Positions 8,414-15,340 of a stretch of 16,220 nt of DNA are shown piece after piece. Position numbers and translations under genes: made by a program. Each line of letters starts with the position of its first letter. The stretch's first letter is position 1. This DNA is from JBBIMP01 sp037444305 (GTDB taxonomy: Bacteria > Acidobacteriota > UBA6911). The notes under the pieces were generated by a model that was given only the letters and a program-made list of their open reading frames with translations, had not been told where the DNA came from and did not search any database. The DNA lies in NCBI GenBank assembly GCA_037444305.1, contig JBBIMP010000067.1:1-16220 (forward strand), in the 5' to 3' direction.

Positions 8414-8476
8414 CTTAAGCAATTGATTTGGCGACGTTGCCGGGTGATTTCGATCACCCTCAACTAAGCGCTATTC
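8414..8476 (-). repeat. 63-bp dispersed repeat core, copy 1
   Basis: Read on the minus strand, this segment aligns without gaps to 16108-16170 on the plus strand with 52 of 63 bases equal by my count. The best conserved parts are TCGAAATCACC and GCCAAATCAATTG. In this copy GGTGAT-CGAA-ATCACC forms a six-base stem. Confidence 0.85.
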
Positions 8477-8494
8477 GCGCCTGTCCCCGAAATT

Positions 8495-8501
8495 GAGGAG
8501 G
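8495..8501 (+). promoter_or_regulatory. Ribosome binding site of ridA, abutting the repeat element
   Basis: GAGGAGG starts on the base after the element's terminal AATT. It decides the ridA start: ATG 8508 is six bases away, whereas ATG 8502 directly touches the site. Confidence 0.8.
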
Positions 8502-8507
8502 ATGATA

Positions 8508-8906
8508 ATGTACGTACCGACACCGCACCGACCGGTGCAGGCAGACAATCTCCCGAAACCCGCAGGACCCTACTCCCCGGCGGTGGCGCTGGACCGGCTC
8601 GTCTTCGTCTCCGGCCAGGGCGCCAAGGAACCCTCAACCGGCAAGCTCGTCGGGGAGGACATCGAGGCGCAGACGGAGCAGGTGCTCAAAAACGTCGCCC
8701 TGATTCTCGAGGCTGCAGGGACAAACCTGAGCCACGTCCTGCGCTGCGGCGTGTACCTTACCGACATCACGGAGTTCGCCAGGATGAACGCGGTCTACGA
8801 GAGAATGTTCGGCGATCACCGGCCGGCCCGCACGACGATCCAGGTCGTCGCCCTGCCCATGCCGGGCTTGCGGGTGGAGATCGACGCCATCGCCTACATC
8901 CCCTGA
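8508..8906 (+). CDS. RidA family enamine/imine deaminase
   Basis: A 132-residue protein of the RidA/YjgF/UK114 family, which hydrolyses reactive 2-aminoacrylate and related enamines or imines released by PLP enzymes and amino-acid oxidases. Family motifs are PAGPYSPAV (18-26), FVSGQG (33-38), QTEQVLKN (55-62), and the active-site arginine Arg 108 in PARTTIQV with Glu 124 in VEIDAIA. Length is normal. The start at 8508 is fixed by GAGGAGG upstream; an upstream TTG (8493) and ATG (8502) are less suitable. It is 18 bp before the GNAT gene on the same strand. An aminotransferase and an ornithine cyclodeaminase-like gene stand nearby, both types that make or use imines. The Arg fits the archetypal deaminase subgroup, but subfamily assignment would need a tree. 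Confidence 0.92.
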   Translation: MYVPTPHRPVQADNLPKPAGPYSPAVALDRLVFVSGQGAKEPSTGKLVGEDIEAQTEQVLKNVALILEAAGTNLSHVLRCGVYLTDITEFARMNAVYERMFGDHRPARTTIQVVALPMPGLRVEIDAIAYIP

Positions 8907-8924
8907 GCGCATCGGAGAGCCGGG

Positions 8925-9371
8925 ATGATCCGCCAGTTCCGTGCCGGAGACCAAACGCGGTGCGTTGATCTGATTCGCGCCTGCATCGAATCCGATCATG
9001 CCTCCAATCCCGAACTGCGCTCGGCGCTGCTGGAGGCTGAATCGCCCGAAACCATGCAAAGCCGCGCCAGCGTGTATTACCTGGCGGTGGACGAACGGGA
9101 GAAAGAGATCAGAGCTCTGGGAGGGGTCCAACTGAACGAGATTCGACTGCTTCTGGTAGCACCCCGGCACCGCGGTCGCGGCCTCGGCAGCGCCCTTCTC
9201 CGGCACGTGGAATCCATGGCCCCGGCAGTTTTCTTCCAGGATATCTTCGTCTACGCCGCGCCCTCCGCCGAGGGCTTCTATCGAGCCCACGGCTATCTTC
9301 CGGGCGGAAAGCACTCGTTCGTGCTTGCGGACACCCCCATCCCCGCGCTGTTCATGTCGAAAAGGCTTTGA
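8925..9371 (+). CDS. GNAT family N-acetyltransferase
   Basis: A 148-residue single-domain acetyltransferase. The acetyl-CoA pyrophosphate-binding motif A is LLLVAPRHRGRGLGSALLRHVE (R/Q-x-x-G-x-G/A as RGRGLG). A C-terminal segment with SAEGFYRAHGY is the usual motif B region, where tyrosine often acts as general acid. It begins IRQFRAGDQTRCVDLI, typical of GNAT proteins. GGAGAG lies a few bases upstream of ATG 8925. It stands between ridA (18-bp gap) and the amidohydrolase, whose ribosome binding site overlaps this gene's TGA, so the three are probably one transcript. The acceptor substrate cannot be predicted; a small amine or amino acid would fit the neighbourhood. Confidence 0.88.
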   Translation: MIRQFRAGDQTRCVDLIRACIESDHASNPELRSALLEAESPETMQSRASVYYLAVDEREKEIRALGGVQLNEIRLLLVAPRHRGRGLGSALLRHVESMAPAVFFQDIFVYAAPSAEGFYRAHGYLPGGKHSFVLADTPIPALFMSKRL

Positions 9372-9377
9372 AGGAGG
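9371..9377 (+). promoter_or_regulatory. Ribosome binding site deciding the amidohydrolase start
   Basis: AAGGAGG begins on the last base of the GNAT stop codon. GTG 9386 is eight bases downstream, while ATG 9392 is fourteen and ATG 9404 more than twenty, so GTG is the best-placed start. Confidence 0.7.
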
Positions 9378-9385
9378 ATCGACCT

Positions 9386-11104
9386 GTGATAATGCCTCGC
9401 CTGATGAAACTGCCGCCGCGGCCGCTGGCGCTCGCACTTGTTGCGGCCCTCATTATAATGACTGCCTGCAGCTCGACCCCGGACAGGCCCCATGCGGACC
9501 TGATCGTAACAAACGCGAAAATCCGGACGATGGACACGGATCATCCCGCCGCCGAGGCTGTTGCAGTGCTCGGCGACCGCATATTCGCCGTGGGCAGCGC
9601 CGCTTCAGTCGCCGAATGGACAGGACCGCAAACCACCGTCATCGACGCCCGAGGAAAGCTGCTTCTTCCCGGATTCAACGACGCGCACGTGCACTTCCTG
9701 GCGGGCGGCATGCAACTGGACAACGTCGACCTGCGCGACGCCGCCACCCCGGCGGAATTCGCGCGGCGCATCGCCGAACGCGCCGCCGCCGCGCCCGGCG
9801 ACTGGGTCCTGGGCGGCGACTGGGACGAGCAGCGCTGGGAGGGGGCCGAACTGCCCACGGCGGATCTGATCGATCCCGAGACCGGCGCCACCCCCGTGTT
9901 CGTGAACCGGTATGACGGCCACATGGCCCTCGCCAACTCCGCGGCACTGCAACTCGCTGGAGTCACCGCGAAAACCGCGGATCCGCCCGGCGGTTCGCTT
10001 GTCCGCGACCCCGCCGGAAAGCCGACCGGAATTCTGAAGGACGCGGCCATGGCCCTGGTGCAGAAGGTAGTGCCGCCGGCCTCCCCCGAACGCCGGCTGC
10101 GGGCCGTCAAGCGCGCCATGGAGCACGCGGCTTCGCTCGGCGTGACCAGCGTGCAGGACATGAACCCGTCCTATGCAGACATCTCACTGTACGCCGAGCT
10201 TGCGGAGCGGGGCGAACTCCTGACCCGCATCTATGCGGCCCCGATGGAAACCGAGTGGCAGGACCTGGCCAGACTCGGAATCCGCCGCGGCTTCGGCTCC
10301 TCCAGCCTGAGGTTGGGTGCCGTGAAGGGCTTCGCCGACGGCTCGCTGGGATCGACCACCGCCTATTTTTTCGAGCCTTACAACGACGCGCCCGAAACGC
10401 GCGGCCTGCTCTCGGATGAAATGCAGCCCCTCTGGGCGATGCGCGACCGGCTGATGAAAGCCGACGCCGCCGGCCTGCAGCTCTGCATCCACGCGATCGG
10501 CGACCAGGCGATCGCAATTGTGCTCGGCCTCTTCGACGACATACGAAATGCCCACGGCAAGACCGACCGGAGGCTGCGCATCGAGCACGCGCAGCACGTG
10601 TCGCCGCAGGACTTTGCCCGCTTTGCCGCGCTCGACGTCATCGCCTCCGTCCAGCCCTACCACGCCATCGACGACGGCCGCTGGGCGGAAAAGCGCATAG
10701 GCGCCGAAAGGGTGAAAACCACCTACGCGTTCCGCACCTTTTTGGACCACAAGGTCAGGCTGGCGCTCGGCACCGACTGGCCGGTGGCGCCGCTCAGCCC
10801 CATTCTCAATCTCTACGCCGCGGTGACACGCGCCACCCTCGACGGGAAAAACCCCGCCGGCTGGGTGCCGGAACAGAAGCTGTCGGTGGAGGAAACCGTC
10901 GCAGGGATGACACTGGGTTCCGCCTACGCGGAGTTCCAGGAGAAGGAAAAGGGTTCGATCACCCCGGGGAAGCTGGCCGACATGGTGCTGCTGAACGCGG
11001 ACGTCTTCAGCATCGATCCCGCCGCCATCCGGGAGGTGAAGGTGGAGGCCACGATCCTGGGCGGGCGAATCATTTACAGCAATTTCGAAACGCAGAAGCC
11101 GTAG
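9386..11104 (+). CDS. Amidohydrolase family 3 (YtcJ-like) lipoprotein
   Basis: A metal-dependent hydrolase of about 572 residues in the Amidohydro_3 (PF07969) family. The N-terminus has a signal peptide ending in a lipobox-like MTAC (Cys 28 counted from GTG 9386), so membrane anchoring is likely. Metal-site features are HVH (His 101 and 103) in NDAHVHF, VKGFADGSLGS with the probable bridging lysine, IHAIGDQA, RIEHAQHV and the late aspartate in GTDWPVAPLSP. The C-terminal beta-sandwich closes with KLADMVLLNADVF. Family members cleave N-acyl, formamide or other C-N bonds; the substrate here is unknown. The start codon is GTG by ribosome binding site spacing, with ATG 9392 as an alternative. It ends with TAG and converges with the aldehyde dehydrogenase across 35 bp. 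Confidence 0.92.
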   Translation: MIMPRLMKLPPRPLALALVAALIIMTACSSTPDRPHADLIVTNAKIRTMDTDHPAAEAVAVLGDRIFAVGSAASVAEWTGPQTTVIDARGKLLLPGFNDAHVHFLAGGMQLDNVDLRDAATPAEFARRIAERAAAAPGDWVLGGDWDEQRWEGAELPTADLIDPETGATPVFVNRYDGHMALANSAALQLAGVTAKTADPPGGSLVRDPAGKPTGILKDAAMALVQKVVPPASPERRLRAVKRAMEHAASLGVTSVQDMNPSYADISLYAELAERGELLTRIYAAPMETEWQDLARLGIRRGFGSSSLRLGAVKGFADGSLGSTTAYFFEPYNDAPETRGLLSDEMQPLWAMRDRLMKADAAGLQLCIHAIGDQAIAIVLGLFDDIRNAHGKTDRRLRIEHAQHVSPQDFARFAALDVIASVQPYHAIDDGRWAEKRIGAERVKTTYAFRTFLDHKVRLALGTDWPVAPLSPILNLYAAVTRATLDGKNPAGWVPEQKLSVEETVAGMTLGSAYAEFQEKEKGSITPGKLADMVLLNADVFSIDPAAIREVKVEATILGGRIIYSNFETQKP

Positions 11105-11139
11105 GCGAGCCGCGCGTTTGCCCGCCCGCCCACCCACGA

Positions 11140-12567
11140 TTACCGGGGAAGGTTCAGCACCATGAGCCTCGCCTCGGTCATTTCCTCGATTGCATAGCGC
11201 GGCCCCTCCCGGCCGATTCCCGATCCCTTGACCCCGCCATAAGGCATCTGGTCCACCCGGAAGGTGGAGACGTCGTTCACCTGCAGTCCGCCGACGCGCA
11301 GATTCTCGTAGGCGTACATGATCCGCCGGATGTCCTGGGTGAAAATACCGGACTGCAGCCCGTAGTCGGTGCTGTCCGCCTCCCGGACCACCCCCTCGAA
11401 ATCCTCGTATGCGGTCACGGTAATGACCGGGGCGAAGATCTCGTCCCGGTTGACCGCCATCCGGGGCGAAGTCTCCGTCAGCACCGTCGGCTGGAATAGA
11501 GTTCCCTCGCACTTGCCGCCGATCGCCACCCGCGCACCTTCGCGGACGGCAGCCCGGACCTTGGCCAGCGCCCCTTCTGCTGCCGACCCGTCGATCATCG
11601 GCCCCACATCCGTGTCCGCCTCCCGCGGATCACCCACCTTGAGGGCCTTGATTCCCTCTACCACCATCGAGAGCACCTTGTCGTAAATGGGGCGGTGCAG
11701 GAACACCCGCTGGACAGAAATGCAGCTCTGGCCGGCATTGGTGCACCCCCCCATGGCAATGCGCCCGGCGGCGTACTCCAGGTCCGCGTCTTCATGAACG
11801 ATCGCCGCCGCGTTTCCGCCCAACTCCAGGCCGACCCGCTTGCGGCCCGCGATGCTCCTGAGATGCCAACCGACAGCCGAACTCCCAGTGAAGGAAAAAA
11901 AGGCAACGCGCGGATCCGACACCAGCCGCTCAGCCTTCGATCCCCTGCAGACCAGGACGCTGAGCGCCTCCGGCGGGTAGCCCGCCTCGAGCACCATTTC
12001 ACCCAGCAGCAGTCCGGACAGCGGCGTGGCCGAGGCCGGCTTCAGGATGAAGGAGTTCCCGGCGGCGATCGCCGGACCCAGCTTGTGGCAGGAGAGCATC
12101 AGCGGGTAGTTGAACGGAGAAATTCCCAGGACCGGCCCGAGCGGGAAGTGCCGGAGAATCCCATGACGATTCTCCCCCGCCTGGTTCCAGTCGATGGGCA
12201 CGATTTCGCCCCCGATGCGAAGCGCCTCCTCCGCCGAAATCCGGATCGTCTCCCTGGCCCGCGCAAGCTCCACCAGGGCGACTTTGCGCGCCTTGCCCCC
12301 CTCCAGCACCATCGCCTCTACCAGCTCCTCCGAACGCTTTTCCATCAGCGCGTGCAGGTCGTGCAAAATCCTGGAGCGGGCATGCAGCGGCAGCTTCCTG
12401 GTGATCTCGAAGCCCCTGACCGCCGCGCCGACTGCATCCTCGAGGTCGCTGTCTGCCGCCTGCCAGACCAGTGCCACGCGGTCACCGTTGTAGGGAAAAA
12501 TCACATCCGAGGTTTCTGCGCCGGTGCGCCAATGACCGCCTACAAGAAAAGGCCTGGGTTCGCTCAT
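11140..12567 (-). CDS. NAD(P)-dependent aldehyde dehydrogenase
   Basis: A 475-residue enzyme of the ALDH superfamily that oxidises an aldehyde to the acid. Catalytic residues are visible: Asn 153 (SPFNYP), Lys 176 (LKPASA), Glu 248 (GLELGGN) and the nucleophile Cys 282 (NAGQSC). FTGSSAVG is the cofactor-binding turn and PYGGVKGSGIGREGP the C-terminal motif. The frame is open upstream to 12633, but ATG 12567 has AGGAGA eight bases before it and starts the conserved domain at once. The sequence resembles ALDHs acting on small aldehydes such as lactaldehyde, phosphonoacetaldehyde or succinate semialdehyde. A link to lactaldehyde from the rha operon is possible but the gene stands 4 kb away in a different cluster. 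It is transcribed alone, away from the GMC fragment. Confidence 0.93.
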   Translation of the reverse strand: MSEPRPFLVGGHWRTGAETSDVIFPYNGDRVALVWQAADSDLEDAVGAAVRGFEITRKLPLHARSRILHDLHALMEKRSEELVEAMVLEGGKARKVALVELARARETIRISAEEALRIGGEIVPIDWNQAGENRHGILRHFPLGPVLGISPFNYPLMLSCHKLGPAIAAGNSFILKPASATPLSGLLLGEMVLEAGYPPEALSVLVCRGSKAERLVSDPRVAFFSFTGSSAVGWHLRSIAGRKRVGLELGGNAAAIVHEDADLEYAAGRIAMGGCTNAGQSCISVQRVFLHRPIYDKVLSMVVEGIKALKVGDPREADTDVGPMIDGSAAEGALAKVRAAVREGARVAIGGKCEGTLFQPTVLTETSPRMAVNRDEIFAPVITVTAYEDFEGVVREADSTDYGLQSGIFTQDIRRIMYAYENLRVGGLQVNDVSTFRVDQMPYGGVKGSGIGREGPRYAIEEMTEARLMVLNLPR

Positions 12568-12725
12568 CTCGACAATCTCCTGAGTGCTGATGCGGCGCTG
12601 GGAGACGCAATCGCCGTCTGCCGTGGTGTTCACCGCTGCCGGGTCGACTCCATTGGCGACAGATCCTGCCGCGTCCGGGTCGCGAACCGGGATTTCGGCC
12701 GGCCTTCGCCCTGGGAACCGGGTGA

Positions 12726-12965
12726 ATAAAGATCTCGATCACCAGCGCCCACGTCATGGGCGGTTGCCGCATGGGGTCGGATACGGCGACATCAGTGACC
12801 GATCCGTGGGGGCGGGTTCACGGTGTCCCCTGGCTGTACGTGGCCGATTCCTCGCTCTTCCCCCGCTGCTCGGAGGTCAATCCCTATGTCACCGTGATGG
12901 CATTGGCCGACAGGGTGGCCGAGCGCGTTCGCGCGGATTTATCCACGGGGACGGGAACGCCCTGA
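12726..12965 (+). pseudogene. C-terminal remnant of a GMC oxidoreductase
   Basis: About 79 codons match only the extreme C-terminus of glucose-methanol-choline oxidoreductases (GMC_oxred_C, PF05199). The family motif HVMGGCRMG begins at 12750, followed by SVTDPWGRVHGVPWLYVADSS and the active-site region SEVNPYVTVMALADR. The frame is closed by a TGA at 12723-12725 just before the homology. Upstream sequence in all plus frames shows no GMC flavin domain, which would need some 450 further residues. An ATG at 12756 exists inside the motif, with no convincing ribosome binding site. It sits on the opposite strand to both neighbours, so it is most likely what remained after a deletion or rearrangement. 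The preserved reading frame suggests the event is fairly recent. Confidence 0.85.
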
Positions 12966-12999
12966 ACCAGGCCTGTGCGCCGGATGTCCTCCCCGGTGG

Positions 13000-14169
13000 C
13001 TATTTCGGCATTTTCGCCAGAGCGGTCCGCACCCTTTCCAGGGCCTGCCGGATCTTCTCCATGGAGGTCGCGAAGGAGAAGCGCAGGTTGCCTTCGCCCT
13101 CTTTGCCGAAGGCCGTCCCTGCCAGGCAGGCCACCCCCCCTTCCTCGAGCAGGTAGGTCGCCACCTCCTTCGATGTCTTCCCGAAGGAACTCACATTGGG
13201 GAAGGCGTAGAACGTCCCCCGCGGATTGGCGCATTTCACTCCCGGGATCGCATTCAATCCCTTGACGATCACCTCTCTCCTTCTGCGGAACTCCTCCAGC
13301 ATCGGCGGGATCGTCTGCTCCCGGGTGCCGATGGCGGCAATCCCGCCCTTCTGACTGAAGCTGGCGGTGCAGGAGACGGAATTTACCGCCAGCCGGGTCA
13401 TGTGCGGCACGAGTTCTTTCGGCATGATCCCCCAGCCAAGGCGCCAGCCGGTCATGCTGTAGGTCTTGGAGAAACCATCGAGAATGATTGTCCGCTCCGC
13501 CATGCCGTCGTAACTGGCGATCGAAACGTGGGCGCCTTCGAAGATAAAATGACTGTAGATCTCGTCCGCCAGCACCCAGGCGCGGTGGTTCCGAAGGAGG
13601 CCGGCCAGGCCCCGGAGGTTTTCCTCCGGTTCCACACCGCCCGTCGGATTGTTGGGCGAGTTCAGAATCACCAGTCGCGTCCGATCCGACAGCCGGTCCT
13701 TGATGAAGTCCAGATCCATGCAGAACGCGCGCGACTCCTTCAGTGCGTAGGGCACCGGCTTCGCCCCCACGAAGTTGATCATGGACTCGTAAATCGGGAA
13801 GCCGGGATCGGGGTAGAGAACTTCATCCCCTTCCTGCACGAGCGCGAGGATGGCAAAGAACATAATCGGTTTGGCCCCGGGCGTGACCATCACCTGCTCG
13901 GGGGCAAAGGCCAGGTTCCGGCGCGGACCTTCGACTTCGGCGATCAACGCCCGGAGATCGAGGATCCCCGGAGATGCCGTGTACTTGGTCACGCCCGAGC
14001 GCAGGGCTGAAATCGCGCCTTCGATCGCCGAGTCCGGGGAGGCAAAATCCGGCTCGCCCAGCTCGAGGTGAAGTATGCTCTTTCCCTGCCGCTCCAGTTC
14101 CTGGGCCCTGGCAAACACCTCGAAAGCAGTTTCCGTGCCCAGACGGCTCATCCTGTCTGCTAGTTTCAT
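13000..14169 (-). CDS. Class I PLP-dependent aminotransferase (aspartate aminotransferase-like)
   Basis: A 389-residue fold type I aminotransferase. The PLP lysine is Lys 235 in DGFSKTYSMTGWRLG; NSPNNPTGG (170-178) holds the conserved Asn, and ADEIYSHFIF has Asp 202 and Tyr 205 that contact the cofactor. GTFYAFPN and NLRFSFAT near the C-terminus give the substrate carboxylate-binding arginine. Length is normal for the AspC/AatA-like subgroup. The frame is open upstream to 14250, but ATG 14169 has GAGGG five bases before it and begins the typical MKLADRMSRLG. It ends with TAG, 34 bp from the GMC remnant in convergent orientation. It diverges from the ornithine cyclodeaminase-like gene across 161 bp. 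Substrate preference (aspartate, alanine, aromatic and others) is not resolved by sequence. Confidence 0.93.
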   Translation of the reverse strand: MKLADRMSRLGTETAFEVFARAQELERQGKSILHLELGEPDFASPDSAIEGAISALRSGVTKYTASPGILDLRALIAEVEGPRRNLAFAPEQVMVTPGAKPIMFFAILALVQEGDEVLYPDPGFPIYESMINFVGAKPVPYALKESRAFCMDLDFIKDRLSDRTRLVILNSPNNPTGGVEPEENLRGLAGLLRNHRAWVLADEIYSHFIFEGAHVSIASYDGMAERTIILDGFSKTYSMTGWRLGWGIMPKELVPHMTRLAVNSVSCTASFSQKGGIAAIGTREQTIPPMLEEFRRRREVIVKGLNAIPGVKCANPRGTFYAFPNVSSFGKTSKEVATYLLEEGGVACLAGTAFGKEGEGNLRFSFATSMEKIRQALERVRTALAKMPK

Positions 14170-14330
14170 GGTAGCCCTCACATTGCGGTTTTGGGTCAAA
14201 GAAGAATCTGATGAGAACCGACTATAACACCGGCGCCGCACGCGCCACAATCTTCGTAAAGCAGTCGCCGGGATGATTGCGCTTGGCCGGCATGGCCGCC
14301 TCGCGTATATTTCCTCGCAAGGTACCAGCC

Positions 14331-14993
14331 ATGGCCATCTTTCTGCGTGAAGCCGACGTGGCGAATTTCGCGACCATGACGATGGCGCTCAGCGCCGTCG
14401 AGGAGGCGTTCCGTCTGCAGGGACAGGGAAAGGCGGAAAACGCTCCGCGCAGGCGCTGCCGCCTGGATAAAGGCCTGCTGCACGTCATGAGCGCGTCGCT
14501 GCCGTCGCTGGGATATGCATGTCTCAAGAGTTACACGTCGGTTGCCGGCCAGACGTGTTTCCACGTCCACCTTTACAGCGCCGCGGACGGCGGACTCCTT
14601 GCGGTCCTGGAAGCCGACCTGCTGGGCCAGATGCGGACGGGCGCAGCCAGCGGTGTGGCGACGAAGCACATGGCGCGCGAGAACGCATCACGTGTGGGCA
14701 TATTCGGCACCGGCTGGCAGGCGCGCGCCCAGCTCTCTGCCGTCTGCGCCGTGCGCCCGGTCGAGACGATCGTGGCCTTCGGCCGCGACCCGGAGCGCCG
14801 GGAGCGCTTCTGCCGCGAGATGAGCGCTGCGCTGGGCATCGGCGTCTACGCCGCGGCCGCTCCCGAGGCGGCCGCGAGGCAAATGGACATAGTAATCACG
14901 GCAACCTCCTCGAAGGAGCCTGTCCTCGAGGGCGTATGGTTGGCTCCCGCAAGCCACATCAACGCGATCGGATCCAACTTCCTGTCAAAATAG
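14331..14993 (+). CDS. Ornithine cyclodeaminase/mu-crystallin family, N-terminal part cut by TAG
   Basis: The first 220 residues of an OCD/mu-crystallin (PF02423) protein. LREADVANFATMTMALSAVEEAF opens the fold, Lys 66 in LKSYTS is the likely active-site lysine, and MRTGAASGVATKHMAR (101-116) is a hallmark. A Rossmann glycine motif, VGIFGTGWQA (122-131), shows NAD(P) binding. ATG 14331 has AAGG seven bases upstream; an earlier ATG at 14277 only adds non-homologous residues. The frame ends at TAG 14991-14993 right after HINAIGSNFLSK, in the middle of the nucleotide-binding domain. Family homology resumes in the same frame after the stop. Where P. putida OCD has Asp in GGDCPGKTEL this protein has Asn (GSN), so it is probably an imine reductase or dehydrogenase relative rather than a true ornithine cyclodeaminase. 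Confidence 0.85.
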   Translation: MAIFLREADVANFATMTMALSAVEEAFRLQGQGKAENAPRRRCRLDKGLLHVMSASLPSLGYACLKSYTSVAGQTCFHVHLYSAADGGLLAVLEADLLGQMRTGAASGVATKHMARENASRVGIFGTGWQARAQLSAVCAVRPVETIVAFGRDPERRERFCREMSAALGIGVYAAAAPEAAARQMDIVITATSSKEPVLEGVWLAPASHINAIGSNFLSK

Positions 14994-15005
14994 GAGATCG
15001 ATGTG
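14991..15005 (+). other. In-frame TAG with overlapping Shine-Dalgarno-like AGGAG and GTG
   Basis: TAG 14991-14993 is followed in frame by GAG ATC GAT and GTG 15003. TAGGAG reads as a ribosome binding site with six bases to the GTG, so ribosomes that stop could restart and make the C-terminal part as a separate chain. A single C-to-T change in CAG (Gln) would explain the stop. Confidence 0.7.
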
Positions 15006-15338
15006 GAAACGGTACGACGCAGCGCCTGCGTGATCGTCGATTCGGTCGAACAGGCCTTGCTCGAGGCGGGAGGCCTCGCGCACGCCGCCGAGGAAGGCAC
15101 CTTCTACTGGGAGGACGCGCGCGAACTCGGCCTGGTGGTCACCGGGGAATATCCCGGCCGCGAAGACGACACCGAGATCACGCTGTTCGAATCGGCCGGC
15201 ATAGCCCTGGAAGACGTTGCCTTGGCCGCCCGGATCTACGAAGAGGCCCTGCACCTGGATTTCGGAAGGCAGGGTCCGGATTTCGATTCGCTTTCGCATG
15301 AGTCGGAACCAAGGGTAGCGCGTAGTCGGGGAAAGTAA
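15003..15338 (+). CDS. Ornithine cyclodeaminase/mu-crystallin family, C-terminal part
   Basis: Continues the preceding gene in the same frame after the TAG. The residues EID-VETVRRSACVIVDSVEQALLEAGGL are the standard continuation of this family after the GSN/GAD segment, and the rest (GIALEDVALAARIYEEAL) is the conserved C-terminal helix region that returns to the N-terminal domain. With both parts the protein would have 335 residues including the stop position, the normal family length. If made alone from GTG 15003 this 111-residue piece lacks a complete fold and should be inactive unless it pairs with the N-terminal part. The frame shows no other damage, so the stop is either recent, a sequencing error, or tolerated. 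The next gene begins two bases after the TAA. Confidence 0.8.
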   Translation: METVRRSACVIVDSVEQALLEAGGLAHAAEEGTFYWEDARELGLVVTGEYPGREDDTEITLFESAGIALEDVALAARIYEEALHLDFGRQGPDFDSLSHESEPRVARSRGK

Positions 15339-15340
15339 AA

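Larger units (their letters stand above)
8191..8494. repeat. Composite element of nested inverted repeats
   Basis: The stretch is organised as palindromes inside palindromes. The outer arms, 8191-8219 and 8465-8494, match in inverted orientation apart from two mismatches and one extra base, and both end in AATT followed inward by CGGGGACA-type sequence. Inside them are a perfect 27-bp inverted pair (8254-8280 with 8369-8395) and a central 20-bp hairpin (8304-8323 with 8329-8348). A further GCCCCTTCGGGGC hairpin lies at 8402-8414. The right arm carries about 50 extra bases that the left arm lacks, and these recur at 16108-16170. No protein is encoded. It resembles REP/BIME or MITE-type elements mobilised in trans. 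It lies exactly between a stop codon and the next ribosome binding site. Confidence 0.85.

Noticed and set aside
8191..8494. CRISPR array or integron attC site
   Set aside because: Repeats are inverted and nested, not direct with regular spacers, and no cas or integrase gene is nearby.
8634..9437. A 267-codon open frame on the minus strand
   Set aside because: It is antisense to ridA and the GNAT gene, both recognised by family motifs.
10184..11512. A 442-codon open frame on the minus strand
   Set aside because: It covers the amidohydrolase in antisense and runs into the aldehyde dehydrogenase gene; composition is glycine- and arginine-rich without motifs.
14223..14228. TATAAC as a -10 box for the ornithine cyclodeaminase-like gene
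   Set aside because: No acceptable -35 hexamer is found 16-18 bases upstream.
14991..14993. TAG read as pyrrolysine or general stop reassignment
   Set aside because: Two other genes in the window end naturally at TAG, and this enzyme family is not known for pyrrolysine; kept only as a low-probability option within the finding.
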